Below, one piece after another: positions 1 through 7,580 of a stretch of DNA of 64,000 nt; the first letter of the stretch is position 1; the number at the start of each line of letters is the position of its first letter. The notes under the pieces are model-generated. The model was not told the origin of the DNA and did no database searches. It saw only the letters and a program-made list of their open reading frames with translations. The stretch is from assembly GCA_965200945.1 (NCBI GenBank), contig OZ241749.1, positions 2,480,001 through 2,544,000 of the forward strand. Direction: 5' to 3'. The position numbers and the translations under genes are program-made. The DNA comes from JADCRZ01 sp965200945. Lineage in GTDB: Bacteria > Bacteroidota > Bacteroidia > Chitinophagales > Chitinophagaceae.

Positions 1-1
1 C

Positions 2-1582
2 ACCTGCTGCGGGTCGATCCAGCAGTTGCAGAAAGATATTTCAAAGATCAACACCACCGAACTGCGCAAAAAATACAAAGACCGGTCGGCCAGCGTCATC
101 ATCGACACCCTCAACAAACTGATCAACCGGATCATCACCCGCGAGAGCACTTACAAGATCACGTTGCGGGATGTTCAGGTGCAGTCGCCCAAACCCAGAA
201 CAGCCCTTCAGCCAACGGCCCGTACGGTGCGGCTGATGATCACCGATGTACGCGGCGGTGCCGGCGTTCCACTGGAAGGCACGCTGACTTTTGACGCCGG
301 TGCTGACCCCTCCGGTTTTCTGCAGCACATCAGGGACAGCACCCGCAGCCTGGAAGCCGGCCTGCTTGCCAACAGCAACCGGATCTTTATCAAATTCAAC
401 GAGCCCGGCGGGGGCCAGACGCCAGTGGCTGCTGCCGCCAGCGATCAAAAGGTCGTGCAACCGCAAAGCAACAGTTTCCCCAAAACCACTACCCTTGTGC
501 TGCTGGCCATCGGAGCACTTTGTGCGCTCGGCGGCATCGCTGCCTTTGTTCAGAGCCGTACGATCCTGAAAGCTGCAGCATCCGCTCAAAGCAACCCAGT
601 GTCCGCCACGTCACGGCAAGCGCCTGAAAGATCTTCCAACCCGGTTGGCCGGCCGGTGCCGGCAGCCACTGCCGAACCGGTAGACAGGGCAGCCGATCAT
701 ATTCCTGCTGCGGCCGTTTACGGGCCCGCGCATTCCGCTGCAGTGATCCCGACACCGGTGCCTGTGAAGACCGGCAGACATTTCTTTGCCGAGATTATGA
801 CCACGGCCGGCCCGCGGAAAAAACACCTGACAGAAGCCAACGCCGACCAGGACCTGGGTGAAGACGTCTGCGGCTTTGTGGCAGACGACCAGAACCTGGT
901 GGTATACCTGTTCGACGGCACATCCGACCTGCACATCCTGAAAGACCCCGGCAACGGACAGGACTATTTCTCGAGCCGCCTGCTTGCGCAATCACTTGCC
1001 AACCAGATGCGCTTATCCTTTACCGTGAACCGGCAGGAAGTAGGCGAAGAAGTAATGCTGCAGGCCATCCAGCAGGTGAAGGAAGACTGGCTCGCGGTGA
1101 TCGGCCGGCTTGGCGAGGGAGAGAAAGCGCTGATCAGGCAGAACATCGACAGCAAAAATTTTCCCGAATGCGCTACAACCGTTCTGATCGCACAGGTGTC
1201 AGTAGATGGAAGGGCGGTCGTATACCGGTCGGGCGACTCGAAGATGTACCTGTTTGGAAATGCCGGCAACAACCACCTCCGGCTTGAACCTACGACGCTG
1301 ATGCAGAAGAACGAGTCGAGCAACGACCGCGTTTTTTTCCGGCTTGTTCTCAATGCTGCCAGGGATTTCGACATATTGTACAACCGGCCCCAATATGAAG
1401 TGGTGAGAAAAGACCAGCTGGCCGGCGCGGTGGTGTTCTCCGACGGTATCGGGATGATGACGGAACAGTCGCTGCGGCAGTTTGCGGCTGACCCTGAGAC
1501 CATCCGCAAAGAGATCATGTACCAGGCACAGGGCACCGCCGACGACAAGGCGATTTGTTTTATCGCGATCAGGGAACGGTAA
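2..1582 (+). CDS. PP2C-like serine/threonine phosphatase, membrane-anchored (5' partial)
   Basis: The reading frame is open to the left edge, so the true start lies outside the window; the first in-frame candidate (TTG at 26) is probably internal. Numbering from that TTG, residues 1-130 form an unrecognised domain, 154-175 one transmembrane helix, about 180-255 a Pro/Ala-rich linker, and about 255-518 a PP2C-like fold. The phosphatase call rests on a DGTSD motif (compare DGxxG), an SDG motif and a terminal TADDKA motif, giving several of the metal-binding aspartates, although DGxxG is altered. Predicted role: dephosphorylation of Ser/Thr-phosphorylated proteins at the membrane. The kinase-like gene follows after 41 bp, suggesting a phosphatase/kinase pair. 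Family assignment is fairly sure, activity is inferred. Confidence 0.7.
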   Translation, partial: TCCGSIQQLQKDISKINTTELRKKYKDRSASVIIDTLNKLINRIITRESTYKITLRDVQVQSPKPRTALQPTARTVRLMITDVRGGAGVPLEGTLTFDAGADPSGFLQHIRDSTRSLEAGLLANSNRIFIKFNEPGGGQTPVAAAASDQKVVQPQSNSFPKTTTLVLLAIGALCALGGIAAFVQSRTILKAAASAQSNPVSATSRQAPERSSNPVGRPVPAATAEPVDRAADHIPAAAVYGPAHSAAVIPTPVPVKTGRHFFAEIMTTAGPRKKHLTEANADQDLGEDVCGFVADDQNLVVYLFDGTSDLHILKDPGNGQDYFSSRLLAQSLANQMRLSFTVNRQEVGEEVMLQAIQQVKEDWLAVIGRLGEGEKALIRQNIDSKNFPECATTVLIAQVSVDGRAVVYRSGDSKMYLFGNAGNNHLRLEPTTLMQKNESSNDRVFFRLVLNAARDFDILYNRPQYEVVRKDQLAGAVVFSDGIGMMTEQSLRQFAADPETIRKEIMYQAQGTADDKAICFIAIRER

Positions 1583-1594
1583 GGCGGCACTTTT

Positions 1595-1602
1595 TATATT
1601 TG
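1595..1602 (+). promoter_or_regulatory. Bacteroidota -7 box (TATATTTG) before the kinase-like gene
   Basis: TATATTTG matches the Bacteroidota -7 consensus TAnnTTTG exactly and lies 21 bases before the ATG at 1624, in the gap after the phosphatase gene. No clear -33 TTG is seen at the usual spacing. It suggests that the kinase-like gene can be transcribed independently of the phosphatase gene. Confidence 0.5.
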
Positions 1603-1623
1603 CGATACGCTCAATCACTCTAT

Positions 1624-3354
1624 ATGAAGATTGTTATCAAGGAAAGGGATTATGAATGGGAATCCGATTATCCGGAAGGATGGTCGTTTTCTTCGGGTGA
1701 CTATTTCAAGTACCCGGTCACGATCGGCAACCACCCCTGCTTTATGAAGCGGTTTGAAAAAAAAGACCCTGCATCCATCTCGGGGTGGGACCTGCTCGTA
1801 AAGCTGGAACATAAATACGAATCGAACCTGGCCCGTGTGTACGACATCGCCAGCGTCGAAGAAAAAGGCAAACGGATCTATTATGTGGTGTATGAATACC
1901 TCAGGGGCGACACCCTCGACCACCTGATCACCCACAACATCCCGCTCGACCTGCAGAAGATGACCACCGACCTGTTCCAGGCGTTTGCCTCGCTGCGCAA
2001 ATACGGCTTCTGGTTCTCGGATTTTACCGAAAAGAATTTTTTCCTCGACGAAAGCGGCCGGTTCGTGCTGATGGACCTCGACAGCGCCCAGCCCCTGGGT
2101 AAGTTGCCGCACGACGACATGTATGGCAGCAAAGACTACTGGGCCCTGGTGTTTGATTTTTACAAACGCATCCTGAATGTAAACGATCTGAAAGTAGACG
2201 ACCTCAGCGGGCTGTCGCTCAATCACCTGCAGATGGTGTTCCTGATCGAACGGCTCCGGCTTTCCTTTAACCCGCGCGAGCAGCAATACAATCACCCGGA
2301 GACCTACAACGAACTGCCGGAGGAGCTCGACAAGATCGATCCCGCTTTCCGCACGCTCTTTAATAGCGTACATGAACACCGGAAGAATCCGCAGTATGCA
2401 GAACAGGCCGATGAAGCGCAAAGGCTCATTCTTCAAAAGATCATTAACTACCAGCCTCGCCCGCCCATCTCCATCACGCCGGTGATCGAGGAGTTCGTGG
2501 TGTCACCCACTTCTGTACAGAAAGGAGAATCTTTTGAAGTGCGGTGGAAAGTGAAGGATGCCGGCGCCATCGAACTATACAAGAACGGCGGACTCGATGA
2601 GCGTTTCACGCCACAGGATACCAGTGTAAAGCGGAGGGCCGCATACGACGGCGGCGCCAAAGTGATCACCTATAAACTCGTGGCCATCCGGGGCGATAAA
2701 CAGGCGGAAAGCGCACCTGTGCAGGTACAGATCGTGGAAAACAAACCGGTGCCCCCCGTTATTCCGCCAAAACCAGCCGGCGACACCGACAAGAAACTCG
2801 TTGACCGGTCTATGCGGGCGATCGCGATCGGCGGCGGCGTGCTCGCGGTTGTGGCTATCTTCCTGCTGGTAAGATGGATGGGGCACAAGGGCGGCTCCGA
2901 ACAGACGGTGATCGAAGGACTGAATCCCCGGTATATCTTCAACCAGAACGAACCGCTGACCATACAGGGGAAGAACTTCCCGGTTGAGGCCAACTCCGTG
3001 CACGTGATCCTGAATGGCGTGCCGGCCCTGATCAAAAAGCAGACGGCAGACAGCGTGGTGGTGATGTACCCGCCCGAAGGAGACCAGTCGATCTGGCGTG
3101 GTTCGGTAAGTGTAGGCATGATCATCCGCAAAGACACGCTTTTTGCACCGCAGAATGTTTTCGTCCTGAAAAACCTGGCCGGTGCCACCGCCGATTCCGC
3201 CACCGCTGGTATCGACACCTCACTTTCGCTTCCCCCGCAAACCTCCACCGGCACCGATATGACAGCATCGGAAAAACGCAGACAGGATTCGCTCAGCCTG
3301 GTCGACTTTTTGAAAAAGCAAAGGGAGAAGGTAAACCGGCAGGGAGGAAATTAA
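1624..3354 (+). CDS. Kinase-like membrane protein with IPT/TIG domain
   Basis: The frame is open from 1555, but ATG 1624 is preferred because it lies beyond the upstream stop and just after a TATATTTG promoter box. The 576-residue product has an N-terminal protein-kinase-like domain: candidate Lys42 (FMKRF), catalytic loop SDFTEKN with Asp133 and Asn138, and DLD (151-153) in place of DFG. HRD is replaced by FSD, so activity is uncertain. An Ig-like segment (about 285-372) is followed by a transmembrane helix (398-417) and a TIG/IPT-like domain (about 428-520) with a Thr/Ser-rich tail. It could couple an outside domain to phosphorylation inside. It ends in a 4-base TTAA overlap with the convergent peptidase gene. 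Confidence 0.65.
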   Translation: MKIVIKERDYEWESDYPEGWSFSSGDYFKYPVTIGNHPCFMKRFEKKDPASISGWDLLVKLEHKYESNLARVYDIASVEEKGKRIYYVVYEYLRGDTLDHLITHNIPLDLQKMTTDLFQAFASLRKYGFWFSDFTEKNFFLDESGRFVLMDLDSAQPLGKLPHDDMYGSKDYWALVFDFYKRILNVNDLKVDDLSGLSLNHLQMVFLIERLRLSFNPREQQYNHPETYNELPEELDKIDPAFRTLFNSVHEHRKNPQYAEQADEAQRLILQKIINYQPRPPISITPVIEEFVVSPTSVQKGESFEVRWKVKDAGAIELYKNGGLDERFTPQDTSVKRRAAYDGGAKVITYKLVAIRGDKQAESAPVQVQIVENKPVPPVIPPKPAGDTDKKLVDRSMRAIAIGGGVLAVVAIFLLVRWMGHKGGSEQTVIEGLNPRYIFNQNEPLTIQGKNFPVEANSVHVILNGVPALIKKQTADSVVVMYPPEGDQSIWRGSVSVGMIIRKDTLFAPQNVFVLKNLAGATADSATAGIDTSLSLPPQTSTGTDMTASEKRRQDSLSLVDFLKKQREKVNRQGGN

Positions 3355-4277
3355 CGACCCGCCAGTGAAGTAAACTGGGGATCTGCCGGGTCGGAGACGG
3401 CGGTGGTGGCCCAGCTTCCCAGGGTAACGCCTGCACCACGATCTTCTTTCAGGGCCAAACCGCGCAGGTTGCGGGGCTGGCACTCGCCTGGCCTTGCCCT
3501 GGGAGGATCGCAGTAATAGAGCGCGTTCCAGCCTTTTTCACCGCGATTGCCGGGCGCATAACCACCCTGCTCTTCGATCCGGGCGGCCATCGAAATGGCG
3601 AGTGTATTGTCTGAACTATAGTCCAGCGCATACCCATTGCTGTCAGTCCGCGGATCGGCATACACACCCGCCTTCTCCTCATCGCGGATGGCATGGATAT
3701 TTACAATGCGCTGCGGTTTGAACTGCTGGATCAGGCCGAGCAGCATCCGGTTCTCCTGCTCAATTTCGCGGCTTGGATAATCGTAAGGGTACTCTATGCG
3801 GAAAGCGCGGCCCAGCGGAGGCATCTGGCGGTTGGGGTCGGCTGCCGTTGGAACCGAGTACCGGCTTGTGTTATGCGTGCTTCCGATCTGAGCGGGAGCG
3901 GCAACGGCGGCCTCCGCATTATCTGGAAACAGCGCTGGCATCACCACCACGGAATAGCGGATGCTGCTTTCTTTCTGCAGCTGTGCCACCAGGGCCCGGG
4001 CCACTTCGATGCCCGACAGCTCGGTGCCATGCACGCCGGCGATGACCAGCGCACGCTGATCGCTGCTGCCAGGAAAATAGTAGGCTTCCACCGTGCGGCC
4101 CAAGCGGGAAAACCCCAGCGTGCCTTTCAGGGCCGCTTTGCCCGTTAGGGCGGTTTCCACCGAAAAGAGGGAAGCATTGCGGATCGGGAAAATTTCTTTT
4201 CCCGCGGTGTCGGTCGGGGGTCCGCCGAAGGCCAGCCGGCCTACATGAAAGAGTACGGCGGTCAGGAGTAGTTTCAT
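3351..4277 (-). CDS. Secreted M14-like zinc carboxypeptidase
   Basis: A 308-residue protein with an N-terminal hydrophobic export signal ending near residue 18. The segment GVHGTELSG supplies the HxxE zinc ligands (His83, Glu86), and VNIHA supplies a third (His195), the pattern of M14 carboxypeptidase/succinylglutamate desuccinylase-type enzymes such as murein-peptide amidases. A plausible role is trimming of peptides or murein peptides in the periplasm. The catalytic glutamate expected near the C-terminus is not obvious. It is convergent with, and overlaps by four bases, the kinase-like gene. Confidence 0.65.
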   Translation of the reverse strand: MKLLLTAVLFHVGRLAFGGPPTDTAGKEIFPIRNASLFSVETALTGKAALKGTLGFSRLGRTVEAYYFPGSSDQRALVIAGVHGTELSGIEVARALVAQLQKESSIRYSVVVMPALFPDNAEAAVAAPAQIGSTHNTSRYSVPTAADPNRQMPPLGRAFRIEYPYDYPSREIEQENRMLLGLIQQFKPQRIVNIHAIRDEEKAGVYADPRTDSNGYALDYSSDNTLAISMAARIEEQGGYAPGNRGEKGWNALYYCDPPRARPGECQPRNLRGLALKEDRGAGVTLGSWATTAVSDPADPQFTSLAGR

Positions 4278-4480
4278 GGAGAAAAAATTATGGCGGCAAA
4301 GCTATCCTGGTGCAGACCGATAAATCTGCGCCCTCTGCATGAGCTGCCTGTTTTGCTGCATGAACTGATGAATCATCCGGCCGGGGTCTGAATGATCCTA
4401 AAAAGAAGAACGGGATTTTATGGAAGCGCTCTGCTGCTGCGTCTCAGATGCAACAATACTTCAACACCTAAACGCTTATT

Positions 4481-5014
4481 ATGGCAGAGATCAACCCTTC
4501 CGGCGGCAAAACACCTGCAAAAGGAGCCGGTGTAAAAAAAGGCAAAAAACTGTCCACCCGCGTCGACCTGACGCCGATGGTGGATCTTGGTTTTCTTCTC
4601 ATTACATTCTTCATCTTCACTGCAACGATGAGCCAGGCCACGGCCATGAAACTCTATCTGCCTGCAGACTCAGACGACCCAACGCCCACACCGGCCACCA
4701 AAACGCTCACTTTCCTGCTTGCTGCACACAACAACGTGTATTACTACGAAGGCCTGCTGGATGGAGATGGCGCCAACCTGAAGCTATCTTCCTTTACAGG
4801 CATGCGTGACCTCATTCTTCGTTGCCGGAAAAGACTGCATGACCCGAAAGACCTGATGGTAATCATCAAACCGAACAACGATGCACTGTATAAAAATGCG
4901 GTGGATGCGCTGGATGAAATGACCATCAACGATGTCAGGCGCTATGCAATGGTCGATGTCTCTGAACTGGAATCGCAGTTTGTGAAAAGGGCTGAACGAA
5001 CGGTTAACCCTTAA
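4481..5014 (+). CDS. exbD: ExbD/TolR-family biopolymer transport protein
   Basis: A 177-residue protein with a basic N-terminus, one transmembrane helix (about 33-50) starting TPMVDLGFLL, and a periplasmic domain. Asp35 in the helix corresponds to the conserved proton-conducting aspartate of ExbD/TolR. The family works with ExbB/TolQ to harness proton-motive force for TonB-type energising of outer-membrane transport or envelope work. No ExbB or TonB partner is present in this window, so it is an orphan here. The start ATG 4481 gives the expected short cytoplasmic tail. Confidence 0.88.
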   Translation: MAEINPSGGKTPAKGAGVKKGKKLSTRVDLTPMVDLGFLLITFFIFTATMSQATAMKLYLPADSDDPTPTPATKTLTFLLAAHNNVYYYEGLLDGDGANLKLSSFTGMRDLILRCRKRLHDPKDLMVIIKPNNDALYKNAVDALDEMTINDVRRYAMVDVSELESQFVKRAERTVNP

Positions 5015-5022
5015 ACCAACCC

Positions 5023-5050
5023 ACCGTTGCAGGCTCCGGCCTGCAACGGT
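5023..5050. terminator. Bidirectional terminator between exbD and the lipoprotein gene
   Basis: Perfect 12-base inverted repeat (ACCGTTGCAGGC / GCCTGCAACGGT) with a TCCG tetraloop in the 35-bp gap between convergent genes, followed on the plus strand by TATTTT. The right arm touches the stop codon of the minus-strand lipoprotein gene. Confidence 0.8.
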
Positions 5051-5547
5051 TATTTTGGTGTGCTGTATCTGCCCACGCTGTATTTCTTCAGCGCCACCAG
5101 CTTCATCTTGTTCCCTTCCGCCGACAACATCTTGTATTCCCTGAACTGACCTTTCCGGTCAACAAAACCGATGATACAGCTCATGCTTGTTTTCCCGGGA
5201 TGGATCTCCACCTTGGGCCATACGCCGAAGTTGGGAAGCGTAAGCGTATCGGTTGCCAGCACCGCCTCATACTGCATGCGCAGGATATAGTTGAACGTAG
5301 AGGGAGTTTCATAGATACTCAGTCCGAACTTCCGGTCGAGTTTGGGATCTCCCACCACGGTATAGTACGACGCGACCGCTTTTTTACTGACCGATTCCCT
5401 CTTTTCGGGGATGGTATCGTTGGTGTTGGCCACCACCGGATCTTTCTTTGCGCCTGTTGAACCAGACGGCTCCTCGTGTGTGCTGCAACCTGTGAAAAAG
5501 GCTGTGCCGGAAACCAGAAAAAATAGTATTCCGAAGTATTTCCTCAT
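5050..5547 (-). CDS. Hypothetical lipoprotein
   Basis: A 165-residue protein with a signal peptide and lipobox FFTGC (lipidated Cys21), followed by a Ser/Gly/Lys-rich linker typical of exported lipoproteins. The mature domain (about 55-165) is compact and beta-rich and resembles no family I recognise. It is convergent with exbD with a shared terminator. A near-match to the -7 consensus lies about 25 bases upstream of the ATG on the minus strand (5570-5577). Function unknown. Confidence 0.75.
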   Translation of the reverse strand: MRKYFGILFFLVSGTAFFTGCSTHEEPSGSTGAKKDPVVANTNDTIPEKRESVSKKAVASYYTVVGDPKLDRKFGLSIYETPSTFNYILRMQYEAVLATDTLTLPNFGVWPKVEIHPGKTSMSCIIGFVDRKGQFREYKMLSAEGNKMKLVALKKYSVGRYSTPK

Positions 5548-5724
5548 GTCATTCTGTTTTTCTGCCGCTGAAATATAAAGCTATTTCTTTTCCCTGCTCC
5601 TCCCCGTCCGTATTAAGAAAATTACTGTCCGTTTTCTCTCACGGAAGCTTCGTCAAATTATTTTTTGTCCTTATTATTTCTTTAACTTGGCGGCGCAAAA
5701 GTTCCCTATCAATCAACCATTCCT

Positions 5725-7560
5725 ATGCGCTTTATGCCTTCTTTTCAACGACCCGGCATTTTCCGGTGGAAAATGCTGACCGCCTGTGCCGTTGTCCTTT
5801 TACCCGCGCTGCAGCCTGTGCAGGCTCAAACAACCCTGCCGCTGTCTGACCTGTCTGCTTTCACCACCACCGGAAAGACCTGGGCCACCGGCGGAGATGC
5901 GAACGTAGACATTTCCAAAGCAGACGTGCTCTCTGTGACGCCCGGCTCGGGGGTGCTGGCCCGCATCACCGGTACCAGCGGCGCCGACCTTTTTACCAAT
6001 GCCAAGTACGGCGACATGGACCTCGAGCTGGATTACATGATGGCCAAAGGTTCCAATTCGGGAGTGTACCTGCAAGGACGTTACGAACTCCAGCTGCTCG
6101 ACAGCTGGGCGGTGAAGCATCCGACCGCGGGCGACAACGGCGGCATCTACCAGCGATGGAACGATGCAAAACCGGAGGGCCAGCAGGGATATGAGGGATA
6201 CGCTCCCCGCCAGAACGCAAGCAAGGCGCCCGGCTTGTGGCAACACCTCCGGGTTTCTTTCCAGGCACCCCGTTTCGACGCCGCCGGAAAAAAGACCGGG
6301 AACGCAAAGTTCATCCGCATCGAGCTCAACGGCGTGCTCATCCATGAAGAAGTGGAAATGTCGGGCCCTACCAGAGGCGCCATGAGCAACGACGAGGCAG
6401 CTACCGGCCCCCTGCGTTTCCAGGGTGATCATGGTCCGGTGGCCTTCCGCAATATCCGCATCACGCCGTTCGACAAAGAGCGGCCCCTCTTTTCCAACAT
6501 CAGCTACCAGGTGTACAAGGGCCGGTTCTATGATACCCTCGACCTGAAAAAGTCTCCGCCCGAAGCGAAAGGCTCACTGGCCAGCTTCTCCGTGGGCAAC
6601 ATCGGCAACCTTCCGAAAGAATACTTTATCAAATACGCCGGAACGATCCGGATAAAGGAATCCGGTGAATACAATTTCACCCTGGCCGTGCCGGGTGGCC
6701 GTGGCATCCTGCGCATCAACGACAAGGTGGTGAACGGGCAGCGCCAGCGCAACACATCCACCACCCTCACTGCCGGCGATTACCCTTTCGAGCTCCTGTA
6801 CACAAAGACCGAGGACTGGTCGGACCGCTCGCTGGCGATCGGCATCTCCGGCCCCGGCATCCGTGAATTTATCCTGGGTGATGCGCTGATGGCCAGTCGC
6901 CAGAACGCAGACCCCATCCTGGTTTCTGCACGCTCGAATACCCTGTTGCGCAGCTTTATGGACATGCCAGGCAGCAACCGCGTGGTGCATGCCATCTCGG
7001 TGGGCAGTCCGGACGACATTCATTATACCTACGACCTCGACAAAGGCTCCATCGTTCAGGTATGGCATGGCGGCTTCCTCGATGCCACCCCCATGTGGTA
7101 CGACCGCGGCGACGGCTCTTCGCGGCCGCAGGGCGCGGTACAGCGTTTCACCAACCCGGGTTTTACTGTAGCAAAGCTCTCCTCACCTGATGAAGCATGG
7201 ATGGCAGATTCTTTGGCCGACTTCACCCCCAAAGGGTACAAGGTCGACAAGGCAGACTTGCCTGTCTTCCGCTACCTGATGGCCGGGGCCATGGTGGAAG
7301 ATTCCATCCGCGTGCTCAACGGAGGTGAAGGCTTCAGCCGCCAGATCATGCTGCAGAACGCTACGGGTACCTATTATGCCCGGCTTGCCTCTGCCAATAC
7401 CATTGACCTGCAGAACGGCCTGTATGTGATAGACGACAGGTCGTACTATATCCGCATCGACGATGCAGGCAGCGCCAGGCCCGTGGTGCGCACCATCAAC
7501 GGACACAAGGAACTGCTTGTGCCGGTACAGTCGAAACTTCGTTACTCCCTCATTTTTTAA
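5725..7560 (+). CDS. DUF1080 (3-keto-disaccharide hydrolase) and PA14-type secreted protein
   Basis: A 611-residue secreted protein with signal peptide (about 1-35). Residues about 40-250 match the DUF1080 / 3-keto-disaccharide hydrolase beta-sandwich: SNSGVYLQGRYELQLLDSW, a GGIY motif, and a closing GPVAFRNIRI strand. Residues about 260-385 look like a PA14 carbohydrate-binding domain (GRFYDTLD... YAGTIRIKESGEYNFTL). The C-terminal about 220 residues carry a further domain that I cannot name. Families of this type act on oxidised or unusual glycans outside the cytoplasm. The next gene begins 20 bases downstream and encodes a cytochrome-c-bearing putative sugar dehydrogenase, so the two probably act together. 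Confidence 0.8.
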   Translation: MRFMPSFQRPGIFRWKMLTACAVVLLPALQPVQAQTTLPLSDLSAFTTTGKTWATGGDANVDISKADVLSVTPGSGVLARITGTSGADLFTNAKYGDMDLELDYMMAKGSNSGVYLQGRYELQLLDSWAVKHPTAGDNGGIYQRWNDAKPEGQQGYEGYAPRQNASKAPGLWQHLRVSFQAPRFDAAGKKTGNAKFIRIELNGVLIHEEVEMSGPTRGAMSNDEAATGPLRFQGDHGPVAFRNIRITPFDKERPLFSNISYQVYKGRFYDTLDLKKSPPEAKGSLASFSVGNIGNLPKEYFIKYAGTIRIKESGEYNFTLAVPGGRGILRINDKVVNGQRQRNTSTTLTAGDYPFELLYTKTEDWSDRSLAIGISGPGIREFILGDALMASRQNADPILVSARSNTLLRSFMDMPGSNRVVHAISVGSPDDIHYTYDLDKGSIVQVWHGGFLDATPMWYDRGDGSSRPQGAVQRFTNPGFTVAKLSSPDEAWMADSLADFTPKGYKVDKADLPVFRYLMAGAMVEDSIRVLNGGEGFSRQIMLQNATGTYYARLASANTIDLQNGLYVIDDRSYYIRIDDAGSARPVVRTINGHKELLVPVQSKLRYSLIF

Positions 7561-7580
7561 ACCAAGTGCGAACAGAAGTT

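Noticed and set aside
4420..4809. 129-residue plus-strand open frame
   Set aside because: Overlaps exbD in another frame; low-quality Cys/Arg/His-rich translation.
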